From CAVXZE01 sp963766175 (GTDB lineage: Bacteria > Myxococcota_A > UBA9160 > UBA6930): DNA of 64,000 nt. The DNA lies in the NCBI GenBank assembly GCA_963766175.1, contig CAVXZE010000004.1, positions 186,001 to 250,000 on the forward strand, in the 5' to 3' direction. Numbering within the stretch: the first letter of the stretch is position 1; every line of letters begins with the position of its first letter. Shown here piece after piece: positions 32,045-41,429 of the stretch. The translations under genes were made by a program, and so were the position numbers. The notes beneath the pieces are model-generated. The model ran no database searches, was not told where the DNA came from, and saw only the letters and a program-made list of their open reading frames with translations.

Positions 32045-32791
32045 TCATTGATTTGTGTAGCCCTGCGGAAGGTCGAAGAGGTCGTCCGGGGCCTTCCCCT
32101 GTTTGAACTCGATGAGTGTGATCGTCGAGTTCACCTTCGTGCCCATCATGTCATTCGACGTCTTTTCGTGGACGCGAACCCCTTTGATCTTCTTCAGCTC
32201 ACTCTGGACCTGGGCGAGGTTCTCCTTCATCCCGGGCTGCATCGCCATCATGGCCGTCGTCAGATCGACGTATCTGTCCATGTCGATCTCGAGATCCTCC
32301 GTTGCCCACACCTCCGTGGTGGCAGGCCCCATGAATGTCTCGATCGTCTGCAGGTACTTCGTGCAGTTCCAGTCTCCGATCTTTCTCCGCTCGCCGGTTT
32401 CGGTGATGGAGACCTTGATCTCGCTCATCTTCCCCATCATCTCCTGGAACTGGGCCTTGTCGCCAGCTGACAGTTCCTGACCTTGGGAAGCGATGTTGGC
32501 CGCCATCGCATCGGGGTCCAACGGCATCCTGGCGACCTTTCTCTGCTCGTGGTTGAGAAGGAGCAACATCTTTTGATCGAGCTTCACGATCGCCGATTGC
32601 TGCGGATTGTCGCTCCTCATGCCCTTGTCGGTCATCCAGACGGTCACTTCCATATCCGTGGCAGGTTGAGTCTGTCCCATCATCTGGAAGGCATCCACGT
32701 GCTGATTCTGCCTCATGAAGATGTCAGCGCGGGCGAGGTTGGCCGTGGCGATCAGCGCGACGAGGGGAACCAAACCGACGAGTCGCTTCAT
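32045..32791 (-). CDS. Secreted DUF4412-like protein
   Basis: A signal peptide (LVGLVPLVALIATANLARA) begins the 248-residue mature-secreted protein. The body, methionine-rich and beta-strand-like (VTVWMTDKGMRSDNPQQSAI, LLLLNHEQRKVARMPLD, GDWNCTKYLQTIETFMGP), matches the general pattern of DUF4412 proteins, whose function is unknown. GGAGG lies 6 bases before ATG 32791. It lies 103 bases upstream of the selenoprotein gene on the same strand, so co-transcription is possible. No catalytic motif was seen. Confidence 0.7.
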   Translation of the reverse strand: MKRLVGLVPLVALIATANLARADIFMRQNQHVDAFQMMGQTQPATDMEVTVWMTDKGMRSDNPQQSAIVKLDQKMLLLLNHEQRKVARMPLDPDAMAANIASQGQELSAGDKAQFQEMMGKMSEIKVSITETGERRKIGDWNCTKYLQTIETFMGPATTEVWATEDLEIDMDRYVDLTTAMMAMQPGMKENLAQVQSELKKIKGVRVHEKTSNDMMGTKVNSTITLIEFKQGKAPDDLFDLPQGYTNQ

Positions 32792-33044
32792 CTCGATCCT
32801 CCTGCTTCGAGTAGTGCGGCGGGAAGAACATAGAGCAACTGACCGCGAGCGCCGCGCACTACCGCGCAGGTCGGGGTCCTGCACTCCGTCCCCATGCAAG
32901 ATCGCGGGCTGGGGGCAGAGGGTTAGATGGCTGATTTTGCTGGCCAATATGGCATGCCGGGCCCCACCTGGTGTCCCGCATCGGAGAGGGCGTCAACAGC
33001 AGTGACTTGTCGGCGGCGGTGGGAACGCGCAATATTCTCCGTGC

Positions 33045-33947
33045 ATGTTGTCATTCCTTCCCCACGCGCTCCGTGGTGTCCTCACCGCGCTGCTGATAGG
33101 TCTCAATACCCTGTTCTGGTGCGCGCCGCTGTTCGCGATCGCGCTTCTCAAGTTCATGGTGCCAGTGACGGCCTGGCGGGTCCTGTGCACGCGCGTGCTG
33201 ATTGCGATCGCGACGGCGTGGGTCTCGGTGAACAGCGCCATGTTCGAGGTATTTCACCGCATCAATTGGGTCGTCAGCGGTGTCGAAGGACTGACACTCG
33301 ATGACTGGTATCTGGTGACGTGCAATCACCAGTCTTGGGTCGACATCCCGGTGGTGCAGAAGGTCCTCAACCGGCGTATTCCCATGCTCAAGTTCTTTCT
33401 CAAGCAGGAGCTCATCAGGGTGCCGGTGTTGGGCCTGGCGTGGTGGGCGTTGGACTTTCCCTTCATGAAACGCTACGCGCGCGAAGAGGTGCGCGCGAAC
33501 CCCAAGCTCGGGGGCGTGGACCTGGAGCGCACCCGGCGCGCCTGCGAGAAGTTCCGCACGACACCGGTCTCGGTGTTCAACTTCGTCGAGGGCACCCGGT
33601 TCAGCGAGGCAAAGCACGCGCGTCAGGAGTCACCCTACACGCACCTGCTCAAGCCTCGCGCCGGGGGCACCGCCTTCGTGCTCGGCGCCCTCGGCGATCA
33701 AGTGCGCACGATCCTCGATGTCACCTTGGTCTATCCGCAGGGCCAGCCGGGCGCGTGGGATCTCCTGGCCGGGCATCTCCACACCATCGTGGTGGACGTG
33801 CGACCAATCCCGGTACCGGAAGAATTCCTGGGTGGCGACTACACCGGCGATGCAGCGTTCCGCACGGCGTTCCAGGATTGGATCGGGGGGCTGTGGCGGG
33901 AGAAGGACGAGCGAATCGCCAAGCTCCTGGCTACGTCACGCGCATGA
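33045..33947 (+). CDS. PlsC/YihG-type lysophospholipid acyltransferase
   Basis: The N-terminus has membrane helices (LIGLNTLFWCAPLFAIALL). The acyltransferase core has the HX4D motif in VTCNHQSWVDIP, the substrate loop FNFVEGTRFSEAK (EGTR motif) and a third block LKPRAGGTAFVL. Extended lysine/arginine segments and the overall length of 300 residues match the YihG/YihG-like branch that acylates lysophosphatidic acid or other lysophospholipids at the inner membrane. GTG 33041 is not in this frame; ATG 33045 is the best start although the ribosome site is weak. It stands alone between opposing genes. Confidence 0.9.
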   Translation: MLSFLPHALRGVLTALLIGLNTLFWCAPLFAIALLKFMVPVTAWRVLCTRVLIAIATAWVSVNSAMFEVFHRINWVVSGVEGLTLDDWYLVTCNHQSWVDIPVVQKVLNRRIPMLKFFLKQELIRVPVLGLAWWALDFPFMKRYAREEVRANPKLGGVDLERTRRACEKFRTTPVSVFNFVEGTRFSEAKHARQESPYTHLLKPRAGGTAFVLGALGDQVRTILDVTLVYPQGQPGAWDLLAGHLHTIVVDVRPIPVPEEFLGGDYTGDAAFRTAFQDWIGGLWREKDERIAKLLATSRA

Positions 33948-34043
33948 CCCGGAACTCCAGGCCGCACGCTGGGGATGGCTCGACAGCGTTGCGGCCTGGA
34001 ACCTCGGCTTCCCATCAGAACTGGGTTGAGTCCGACTCCGGGC

Positions 34044-35360
34044 TCACTTCACGAAGGCGTGGTAGATGGCACGCATCGCCTTTTCGAAGTCCTTCGCCTC
34101 GACGCCCACGATGATGTTGAGCTCGCTCGAGCCCTGGTCGATCATGCGGACGTTCACACCGGCCCCGGCCAGGGCGCTGAACAGGCAACCGGACATGCCG
34201 GGGATGTGGCTCATGCCCCGGCCCACGGTGGCGATCAGGGCGATGTCCGAGTAGGACTCGATCGAGTCCGGCTTGCACTTCTCCTCGATCTCGGCGACCA
34301 CCTTCTCGAGCTTGTCCCCCAGCTCGCTGTCCTTGACCACGACGCTGAGACTGTCGATCCCGCTCGGAATGTGCTCCCAGCTGATGCCGTGACTCTCGAG
34401 CACGTCCAGCAGACGACGACCGAAGCCGATCTCGGCATTCATCAGGGTCTTCTCGAGGGCGATGATGGTGAAGTCCTTGCGCCCCGCGATACCCGTGATC
34501 TGTCCACTCGGCGGCGTGTCGCCCATCTCGCGGATGATCAGCGTTCCGTCCTGATCCGGGGTGTCGGTGTTGCGGATGTGGACCGGAATCCCCGCCTGCC
34601 GCACCGGGAAGATCGCCTCGTCGTGCAGCACCGTCGCACCCATGTAGGCGAGCTCGCGGAGCTCGCGGTAGGTCAACACCTCGATGGTGTTCGGGTTCTC
34701 GACGATGCGCGGGTCGGCCATCAGCAAGCCCGAGACATCCGTCCAGTTCTCATAGACATCGGAACTGGTGCCGCGAGCCACGATGGCCCCGGTGATGTCG
34801 GTGCCCCCGCGCGAAAAGGTCTTGATCGATCCGTCCGGCAGAGCTCCGTAGAAGCCGGGAACCACGGCGCGGGTGGTACCCGCCAGCCGTTTGCTGACCG
34901 AGTCCTGAGTCCTCTCGGCGTCGAAGCGGCCGTCGGCGCCGAAGTGGACGATGTCGGCAGGGTCCACGAACTCGTAGCCCAGCAGATCCGCCACCAGCAG
35001 CCCGTTCAGGTACTCGCCGCGGCTCGCCGCGTAGTCCTCCCCGGCACCCGCCGACAGCTGTTGGCAGACCTCGTCCAGGTAGGGGTTCAGGTCCAGACCC
35101 AGACCCAGATCCGCGATGATCTCCAGGTACCGCTTCCTGATCGGCTCGAAAACCTTGTCGGCCGGCTCACCGGCACTGCCGCGTTGGTGGCAGGCGTAGA
35201 GCATGTCCGTCACCTTCACGTCGTCCGGACTGCGCTTCCCCGGCGCCGAAGGCACCACAAAGCGCCGTTCGGGATCGGCCTCGACGATCGCCTTGACCTG
35301 CCGCAGCTTCCTGGCGTCAGCCACGCTGGTCCCACCAAACTTACAAGTCTTCAGTCCCAT
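34044..35360 (-). CDS. lysC: Aspartate kinase
   Basis: The amino acid kinase domain has KFGGTSVADARKLRQV at the N-terminus, the catalytic SRGGTDITGAIVARG and the DPRIV nucleotide loop (LLMADPRIVENPNTIEVLTY). Two ACT domains follow (DFTIIALEKTLMNAEIGFG; IALIATVGRGMSHIPGMSGC), expected to bind lysine and/or threonine for feedback control. It makes aspartyl phosphate, the first step to lysine, threonine, methionine and diaminopimelate. At 438 residues it is the monofunctional type. ATG 35360 was selected because it begins directly with the domain and has AAAGGGA upstream. The gene stands alone; the symbol is used in the generic sense for monofunctional aspartokinase. Confidence 0.95.
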   Translation of the reverse strand: MGLKTCKFGGTSVADARKLRQVKAIVEADPERRFVVPSAPGKRSPDDVKVTDMLYACHQRGSAGEPADKVFEPIRKRYLEIIADLGLGLDLNPYLDEVCQQLSAGAGEDYAASRGEYLNGLLVADLLGYEFVDPADIVHFGADGRFDAERTQDSVSKRLAGTTRAVVPGFYGALPDGSIKTFSRGGTDITGAIVARGTSSDVYENWTDVSGLLMADPRIVENPNTIEVLTYRELRELAYMGATVLHDEAIFPVRQAGIPVHIRNTDTPDQDGTLIIREMGDTPPSGQITGIAGRKDFTIIALEKTLMNAEIGFGRRLLDVLESHGISWEHIPSGIDSLSVVVKDSELGDKLEKVVAEIEEKCKPDSIESYSDIALIATVGRGMSHIPGMSGCLFSALAGAGVNVRMIDQGSSELNIIVGVEAKDFEKAMRAIYHAFVK

Positions 35361-35605
35361 TTCTCGCTCAGTCCCTTTGAGTTCAGCTTCCCCCAAGAAA
35401 AGCGGCGCGCATTGTACTCCTATCGCCCCTTCGCCGAAAGGCACCCGCGAGGGCCCGCGACTCGTCCGACGCGGCGCCGATCCCTGGGAACTCCGGCTCG
35501 CAGAGGGCTAGCGGCCCGGCCACCTCTCCCGGTCAAATACTCGGAATTTCGGGCCGAGATGACGTTGCCGATCGACACACAACCCGGTTCGCGTCCTCGA
35601 CCCGT

Positions 35606-35902
35606 CTAGGGCGTCATGTCGAGGCAGACGATCCACCAGTAGGCCTGGAGGGGGCTGGTCGCCAGGTTCGCACCTCCGTAGATCCATTGCTCCGGGTCGG
35701 TCGTGGCGGGCCGGAACTCCTCGAGCGTGAAATTGGCTCCGACATCGAATCCCCCGGACATCACGGCGTCACCGGCGTCGCACTCGCTGAAGATCGAGAA
35801 GGCTTGACCGGCGGCGAGGTCCAGCTGGCTCGAGCGCACGTACCTGCCGCTGAGGCCAACGGGCCCTTGGGCCGGTCGAGCCACCGCGACGAAGCCGACC
35901 AC
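35606..35902 (-). CDS. Small unknown protein, possibly the C-terminus of a truncated secreted protein
   Basis: The 98-residue frame opens at GTG 35902 immediately after an in-frame TAA. The sequence FSECDAGDAVMSGGFDVGAN and AYWWIVCLDMTP resembles the repeated C-terminal beta unit of secreted proteins that carry a CxxGxxxxGGG block and end with a cysteine. No signal peptide is present, which suggests that the original N-terminus has been lost. A G5-TTTA-C5 hairpin lies at its 5' edge. Whether it is expressed is unclear. Confidence 0.45.
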   Translation of the reverse strand: MVGFVAVARPAQGPVGLSGRYVRSSQLDLAAGQAFSIFSECDAGDAVMSGGFDVGANFTLEEFRPATTDPEQWIYGGANLATSPLQAYWWIVCLDMTP

Positions 35903-35930
35903 GGAAGTCGGGGGGGTTTACCCCCATTCC
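35903..35930. other. GGAA-G6-TTTA-C5-TTCC hairpin
   Basis: GGGGGG (35911-35916) and CCCCC (35921-35925) flank a TTTA loop, and GGAA/TTCC extend the dyad outward at 35903-35906 and 35927-35930. There is no T-run on either side, so it is not a typical terminator. It sits directly before the small ORF on the minus strand. It may be a protein-binding site or a scar of recombination. Confidence 0.35.
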
Positions 35931-36186
35931 GGCACAGTTTGACATCATGCCCCTGCCTTTCCGCGGTAGCCAGCGAGAGCGTGCTTCCGCCCATCGGAAA
36001 GCCTGATCCACCTGTGGGCAGTATGGAAGCAGGTCCACCGCGGCGGGTGCGCCGGAAGACGAGCCCGGACAACTCCCGTGTCCCGTAAGAACCCGGTTCT
36101 GGTGGACTGACGGTCACTTATCGGGGTGCGCCCTCAGCCGCCATCTGCCCCAGCCACCGCAAGCGCAAGGGCAGAGAGCCGATCGT

Positions 36187-36951
36187 TCATCGCGCAACAG
36201 CTGCGGAGATTGCCCGGTACCAGATCCCGGCGATCGCGTCATAGCCGGCGCCATTGGGATGATTGCCGTCCTCGCTGAGGGTTGCCGGGGTCTCGAAGAT
36301 CTTCGTATCGAAGAAATCGACCGTGGTGGCGCCGTAGCTGGCCGCCGACTCTCGAAGGACCGCGTTGTACTTGCCCGTCTGAACCGACATTCGCGAGACG
36401 TCGTCGGCAGTGATCTTCTCGTAGATGTCTCTGCGCAGCTGGGGATTCCTCATCACCGGCCGTTTCGATTGATCGTCCAGGAGCGCGATGTAGAGGCGCG
36501 CCCCCGTCGCCTTCAGCGATGCCAGGATGGTCTTGATGTTGTCCGTGAACAGCTGCAGGGCCTCCGGTTCGCAATGTGCGTAGTCGTTCCGGTAGTCCTC
36601 CGGGCAGACGTAGTTGTAGAGGCCGAAGAGATCGTTGCTGCCGATCCAGACGAGAGCCACCTTGGGCGCGTCGCCCGGTGCGGCCTGCAACGCTGCGACG
36701 GCGGGCTTCAGCTGGGTGTTGATCAGGTCATCCGAGGTCCAACCCGACTGAGCGAAGTTTTCGAGGGTCGAGCCCGGAGCCTCCTTGGAGAGCTTCTTCA
36801 ACAGCCTGGAGGGATAGCCGCCACCCGCCTCGTCCCCATCGCCCACGGTCAGGCTGTCCCCCAAGGTCACGAGGGCGACCGGCTCCGCAGAAGCCGAGAT
36901 GACGCCCAACAACAAGGCTGCTGCAAAAACTACGGATCGAATTCTGACCAC
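36187..36951 (-). CDS. Secreted SGNH/GDSL-family hydrolase
   Basis: A signal peptide (SVVFAAALLLGVISASA) leads into a compact SGNH domain: block I LVTLGDSLTVGDGD (S33), glycine block FAQSGWTSDDLIN, block III VWIGSNDLFGL and block V SEDGNHPNGAGYD with the Asp/His pair. At 254 residues it is the size of TesA-like lysophospholipases and rhamnogalacturonan or carbohydrate esterases. The motif WIGSNDLF suits the thioesterase I-like group. It should be periplasmic or extracellular. It stands alone between intergenic stretches. Substrate unknown. Confidence 0.9.
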   Translation of the reverse strand: MVRIRSVVFAAALLLGVISASAEPVALVTLGDSLTVGDGDEAGGGYPSRLLKKLSKEAPGSTLENFAQSGWTSDDLINTQLKPAVAALQAAPGDAPKVALVWIGSNDLFGLYNYVCPEDYRNDYAHCEPEALQLFTDNIKTILASLKATGARLYIALLDDQSKRPVMRNPQLRRDIYEKITADDVSRMSVQTGKYNAVLRESAASYGATTVDFFDTKIFETPATLSEDGNHPNGAGYDAIAGIWYRAISAAVAR

Positions 36952-37109
36952 GCTGGGTCCTCCATCAGCCCCTTGGAGGCGTCAACCTACCAGCTCCGAC
37001 CGTCGAACCCAAGGCGAGTGGATTTTCGAAGAACCGCCAGCTGTCGTTTAGCGATACCATGAGAACACTTCCCGACGCCGGTGCAGAGGCGTGCACGAGG
37101 AGTCCAGGA

Positions 37110-38147
37110 ATGAAGGAGCAGACAGCTTCGATGGACGAAGCGAGAGCCAAGATAGTCGAGCGAGCCATCGAGGCGCGCCAGAAGGGAGACGGGCGGCCGT
37201 TCCTGATCGCCCACTTCATCACCAACCGGTGTCCATGCAGATGCCCGAGCTGCCTCTGGTTGCACAACGATTGGGAGGATGTACCGCTCGCGGACCTGAA
37301 GCGCTTCTACTCGGAAGCGAAGAGAGAGGGCTTCATCGCCACGGCACTCTCCGGTGGGGAACCGTTCATCAGAAAGGACCTCGGGAAGATCGTCCGCTTC
37401 ATCAAGGAAGAAGCGGAAATGCCGATTCTGCTCTTCAATACGGGATGGTATCTGAAGGAACGCATGGACGAGGTACTGCCCTACATCGACATGATGCTGA
37501 TCAGCCTCGATTCACCGCGTCCGGAGCGGCACGACGAAATCCGGGGCCTGAGCGGCCTCTTCGATCGGCTCATCGAAGCGGTCGGACTCGCCCAGGCCAG
37601 GTATCCCGGCATCTCCTATCAATTCAATTGCTGTGTACAGAAAGGCGTCGCCGATGAGATCGACGACCTGATCGGCCTGACCGAAGAGATGGGCATGCGC
37701 ATCTCCTTCGACGTGATCACCGAGTACCGTCATGGTGAGGGAGATCGCGCCTTCACCCAGACCGAGATGGGACTGCCGGCGGACGAACTGCAGCGCGTGT
37801 GCGCGTACCTGCTGGAGAAGAAACGGGCCGGAGCACCCATCTTGAATTCGGAGCTCTACTTCAGGTACTTCATCGAGGGGCAGAGCGGCTATCGATGCCA
37901 CTTTCCCAAGCTCGCGATGTCCGTCGACGGCAGGGGGTACGTCGAGGATTGCCTCAATCTGGACAGTCCGATCGCCAACATCCGAAATACGCCGTTGAAG
38001 GAGATCATGAAGCTGCACCGCTTCGCTCAGCTGCGGCAGGACGCTGAGGAATGTTCCTCGTGCAACTCCCCCACCATGGTGGATCTCTCCCATGTATGGG
38101 AGAACCCGCAGCTGATCTTCGAACGCGGAGGGATCACGATTGGCTGA
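37110..38147 (+). CDS. Radical SAM protein with SPASM-like C-terminal cysteines
   Basis: The [4Fe-4S]/SAM motif is CPCRCPSC with C41, C45 and C48 (CxxxCxxC), followed by TALSGGEPFIRKDLGKIV (GGE SAM contact). The C-terminus has a second cysteine set (YRCHFPKLAMSVDGRGYVED, then CLNLD and EECSSCNSP) as in SPASM/twitch proteins that hold an auxiliary cluster. These enzymes modify peptides, sugars or lipids. ATG 37110 was chosen for its GAGGAG 8 bases upstream. The next gene starts inside its last 8 bases, so the two form a functional pair. SPASM members often process a neighbouring peptide, but no small peptide gene was found here. Confidence 0.88.
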   Translation: MKEQTASMDEARAKIVERAIEARQKGDGRPFLIAHFITNRCPCRCPSCLWLHNDWEDVPLADLKRFYSEAKREGFIATALSGGEPFIRKDLGKIVRFIKEEAEMPILLFNTGWYLKERMDEVLPYIDMMLISLDSPRPERHDEIRGLSGLFDRLIEAVGLAQARYPGISYQFNCCVQKGVADEIDDLIGLTEEMGMRISFDVITEYRHGEGDRAFTQTEMGLPADELQRVCAYLLEKKRAGAPILNSELYFRYFIEGQSGYRCHFPKLAMSVDGRGYVEDCLNLDSPIANIRNTPLKEIMKLHRFAQLRQDAEECSSCNSPTMVDLSHVWENPQLIFERGGITIG

Positions 38148-39207
38148 AGCCCGTTCGCGGCTTTCACCGCGACGCGTCCTGACGCCGTTCCTCGGCCTCT
38201 TGGATCGCTCGCCCAGGGTGACCCACCAGAGACCCGGTCCCAGCGAAGACGGAACCCGCTTCCCAGAATTCCCGTGGGACCTTCGCACCATCATCTTGCT
38301 GTTTCCGCCCGAAGCGCCGTTTCGATTCATGAACCTCAACCTGCTTCTCGGCTTGACCGGAACTCCCTTCGACCGGCCCGAAGAGCTGGGGGCGCTGAAC
38401 GCAGGAGACGCGGTCGATCTCCAGTTCTGCCTGGAGGGAAGAGAGCGGTGCGTCACCTACAAGCGCTACCACTCGATCGCGCGGGAGCTCTCCTTTCGTC
38501 CTGCGGCTGTCGAATTCATACTCGGGGAGAGGCTGCGCCTGGAGGGGTCGTGGCCAGCCTACAGGATTCGATATCGACAGCCCGAAGCGAACCTTTCATT
38601 GACCCTGCACTTCGATTCCCAGGAGGACTTCCACTGGTGGGCACACGCGCCGCGGTTCTATTGCCACTACACCAGCTTCGGAAGATGCCGGATGGAATGG
38701 CAATGGGAGTCCGAGGGCGGCGCACTCGAGGTCCCGGCCCTGCACGATCACGGTTGGGGCAGAAACCTGTTGCCGCTCGGACTGCCACTCCGGACCTTCC
38801 GCTACGAGGTACTACAGCTCCGGAGCGAAACCGAGAACATCAACGGGCTTGCCATCTCACTCTGGACCGAAGGTCCTCTTGGGATTGAGCTGAAGAAGTC
38901 AGGTGTGCTCCGGTGGAACCAGAGACACAGTCAGTTGATGAATCACTACGAGTGCCGGGTGCTCGACTGGGAGACCTTCGACAACCACGCGGGCAGGCCC
39001 TGCCGCGTACCTCGTCGCTGGGTCGGGCGGCAGGTCGGAAGCGCGGCCGAGTTCGAGTACGAAGCGGAGAGGACCACCCCACCGAGGGCAGTGCTGGGAA
39101 ATGGGTTTCTCTTCGGATTCGACTACCGGGGGATGTTGAGGGGGCCCACGAAACGAGCGCTCGAAGGAGAGGGTTACGGAGAGCAGCTGGGATCGCTTTC
39201 GCGCTAG
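38140..39207 (+). CDS. Lipocalin/CrtC-like protein of unknown function, coupled to radical SAM gene
   Basis: The TTG start at 38140 overlaps the radical SAM stop by 8 bases. The 355-residue protein is rich in tryptophan and aromatic beta-strands (DFHWWAHAPRFYCHYTSFGR) and contains LEVPALHDHGWGRNLLPLG, a His/Asp/His cluster seen in CrtC/AttH-type lipocalin-like hydratases and related uncharacterised families. No signal peptide was seen. It may bind or hydrate a terpenoid or lipid, possibly the product or substrate of the radical SAM enzyme. The family call is tentative. Confidence 0.65.
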   Translation: MAEARSRLSPRRVLTPFLGLLDRSPRVTHQRPGPSEDGTRFPEFPWDLRTIILLFPPEAPFRFMNLNLLLGLTGTPFDRPEELGALNAGDAVDLQFCLEGRERCVTYKRYHSIARELSFRPAAVEFILGERLRLEGSWPAYRIRYRQPEANLSLTLHFDSQEDFHWWAHAPRFYCHYTSFGRCRMEWQWESEGGALEVPALHDHGWGRNLLPLGLPLRTFRYEVLQLRSETENINGLAISLWTEGPLGIELKKSGVLRWNQRHSQLMNHYECRVLDWETFDNHAGRPCRVPRRWVGRQVGSAAEFEYEAERTTPPRAVLGNGFLFGFDYRGMLRGPTKRALEGEGYGEQLGSLSR

Positions 39208-39349
39208 CTGAGGGGCCTATAGACGTTCTTGACACCTGAGCCAGCCGGAGGGGGGCCGGCAGCGGTTCAATCGGGGCGGATGGCGGCGACATGTGTATCG
39301 TTGATGCGAACGTCCAATCTGGTCCACCAAGGAACCAGGAAGAGTGCCC

Positions 39350-40189
39350 ATGCTCCGCCCCAAGACCCTGATCGAGGACCTGCGCTTTCCTGAGGGCCCC
39401 CGCTGGCGTGACGGAAGGCTCTGGTTCTCCGACATGCACTCCCAGCGGGTGCTGGCCGTGGACCCGGACGGGTCGATGGAGACCGTCGGCGCCGTACCGC
39501 AGGATCCGTCGGGGCTCGGCTGGCTCCCCGACGGGCGGCTTCTCGTCGTGTCCATGCGTGATCGCAGACTCCTTCGACTCGATCCCGAGGGCCTCGTCGA
39601 GGTCGCCGACCTCTCCGAAGTCGCCCCTCACCACTGCAACGACATGGTGGTGGACGCACGGGGGCGCGCCTACGTGGGGAACTTCGGGTTCGATCTCCAT
39701 GCGGGTCAGCAGCCCGTGGCCACTACACTCGCGCTCGTCGAGCCGGACGGGCGCGTGAGGGTTGCGGCCGAGAACCTGCGATTTCCAAACGGAATGGTGA
39801 TTACACCCGACGGCCGCACGCTCATCGTCGGCGAGACCTACGGTGCTTGCCTGAGCGCCTTCGACATTGCCGAGGACGGATCGCTGAGCGGCCGCCGCGA
39901 GTGGGCACGGTTGGTCGCCGCGGTTCCGGACGGAATCTGCCTTGACGCCGAGGGCGCCGTCTGGGTGGCCTCCCCCGTGGGCGGTGCGGTTCTGCGCTTG
40001 CTCGAAGGAGGCGAGGTCACACACCGCGTCGAGGTCGAGCACGAAGCCTTCGCGTGCATGCTCGGCGGACCCGAGCGACGGACACTCTTCATCTGCACTG
40101 CCGCGAGCTCCGAGCCGGATCAGACAGCCGTCAAAAAGGGCCGGATCGAGTGGGTCGAGGTCGAGGTCCCGGGCGCCGGCCTGCCCTGA
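39350..40189 (+). CDS. SMP-30/gluconolactonase-like lactone hydrolase
   Basis: The six-bladed beta-propeller pattern is clear: IEDLRFPEGPRWRDGRLWFS, PDGRLLVVSMRDRRLLRLD, HCNDMVVDARGRAYVGNFGF and RFPNGMVITPDGRTLIVGET, with the metal-binding acidic and asparagine residues (E of PEGPRW, N of CNDMV, N of FPNGM, D of VPDGICLDAEG). Family members hydrolyse gluconolactone and other lactones using a divalent metal. ATG 39350 (AGGAAGAG upstream) is preferred to GTG 39344. The gene precedes the lipoprotein gene by 9 bases, so both are likely in one operon for sugar or lactone catabolism. Confidence 0.9.
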   Translation: MLRPKTLIEDLRFPEGPRWRDGRLWFSDMHSQRVLAVDPDGSMETVGAVPQDPSGLGWLPDGRLLVVSMRDRRLLRLDPEGLVEVADLSEVAPHHCNDMVVDARGRAYVGNFGFDLHAGQQPVATTLALVEPDGRVRVAAENLRFPNGMVITPDGRTLIVGETYGACLSAFDIAEDGSLSGRREWARLVAAVPDGICLDAEGAVWVASPVGGAVLRLLEGGEVTHRVEVEHEAFACMLGGPERRTLFICTAASSEPDQTAVKKGRIEWVEVEVPGAGLP

Positions 40190-40198
40190 CCTGCCGCG

Positions 40199-41317
40199 AT
40201 GCGAAAGATCGGACTTGCCACGAAGCTCGCCCATGGCATCGGAGGAATGGCCTTCGCGGCCGCGGGGTTCACACTCGCCTGCGCCCTCTCAGCCGGGCTT
40301 CCGGGGTGCGCCGAAGACTCTCGTCCCACCCCGAGCCAGGAGGCCAGAGTGCGCGTCGAACGACTCCTCGATGCTCCCATCATCGCTCCAGAGACCCATC
40401 CCAGCATCGGGCCCAACATCCAGGGGCCCTCGATGATTCGGGTTCCCGACTGGGTGACCCCGCGGCTCGGCCGCTACTACCTGTACTTCGCGGACCACAA
40501 GGGCAGCTACATCCGCCTGGCCCACGCGGATCAGCTGACCGGTCCCTGGACGGTCCACCCATCGGGGAGCCTGCAGCTCGCCGAGTCGCGCTTTCCAACG
40601 GAGCCGCCGCCCGCACCCTGGTGGGCGGTGCTGCGCCTCCGTGTGCTGGCCGCCCTCTCGGGGCTGAAGCTGCCCCACGACCTCGTGGAGGAGCTGACCA
40701 CGCCCCACATCGCTTCGCCCGACGTGCACGTCGATCACGCCAAGCGTCGGATCGTGATGTACTTCCATGGGCTGGAGGGCTTCGCCAGACAGGCGACCCG
40801 GGTGGCGACGTCGACCGACGCTGTACGATTCGAAGCGCGCCCCGAAATCCTCGGCAAGACCTACTTCCGAGCGTTCGCTCACGGCGACCACACCTACGCG
40901 CTGGCCATGCCGGGCCAGCTCTACCGATCGGTGGATGGGCTGAGCGCCTTCGAGGCGGGTCCCCTCCTCTTCAACAAGAACATGCGCCACGCCGCGCTAT
41001 TGAAGCGCGGCGAAACGCTCTACGTGTTCTGGACGCAGGTCGGCGACGCGCCGGAGCACATCCTGCTCTCCACGATCGGCCTCGCCGCTCCGTGGGAGGA
41101 GTGGACCGAGAGCCCTCCGGTCGAAGTGCTCCGGCCGGAGCGCCCTTGGGAGGGAGCGGACGCCCCGCTCGAGCCATCCATCCGCAGCGTCGCCTACGGT
41201 CACCTGAACCAGCTCCGCGACCCGGCGATCTTCGAGGAGGAGGGTCGGACCTTCCTGCTGTACGCGATCGCGGGCGAGAGCGGCCTCGCGATTGCGGAGG
41301 TGCACCTCGAACAATGA
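40199..41317 (+). CDS. Lipoprotein with glycosidase-like (GH43/GH117-type) beta-propeller
   Basis: A signal segment with a lipobox-like end (CALSAGLPGCAED) points to an outer- or inner-membrane lipoprotein. The body has blades like those of five-bladed glycoside hydrolases: GPNIQGPSMIRVPDWVTPRL, GRYYLYFADHKGSYIRLAHA, GPWTVHPSG and HLNQLRDPAIFEEEGRTFLL, where aspartates follow ...RDPAIF... as in GH43 enzymes. Catalytic residues were not established. It follows the SMP-30 gene closely, consistent with carbohydrate processing at the cell surface. It might also be a non-catalytic binding propeller. Confidence 0.65.
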   Translation: MRKIGLATKLAHGIGGMAFAAAGFTLACALSAGLPGCAEDSRPTPSQEARVRVERLLDAPIIAPETHPSIGPNIQGPSMIRVPDWVTPRLGRYYLYFADHKGSYIRLAHADQLTGPWTVHPSGSLQLAESRFPTEPPPAPWWAVLRLRVLAALSGLKLPHDLVEELTTPHIASPDVHVDHAKRRIVMYFHGLEGFARQATRVATSTDAVRFEARPEILGKTYFRAFAHGDHTYALAMPGQLYRSVDGLSAFEAGPLLFNKNMRHAALLKRGETLYVFWTQVGDAPEHILLSTIGLAAPWEEWTESPPVEVLRPERPWEGADAPLEPSIRSVAYGHLNQLRDPAIFEEEGRTFLLYAIAGESGLAIAEVHLEQ

Positions 41318-41429
41318 GCCCATCATCGAGATCCGCTGGAACGGCGGAGGCGGCGCGTGGGCCCTCGGCTGGACTCCAAGGCATTGATCGCACCGGCTGG
41401 ACGAGTCCTGATAGCAGGCAACCTTTGAC

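Noticed and set aside
33975..35609. Long plus-strand open frame opposite aspartate kinase
   Set aside because: Mirror frame of a highly conserved gene; composition is Arg/Val/Asp-rich as expected of an antisense shadow.
35903..35930. Rho-independent terminator
   Set aside because: The G/C stem has a TTTA loop but no U-tract on either strand.
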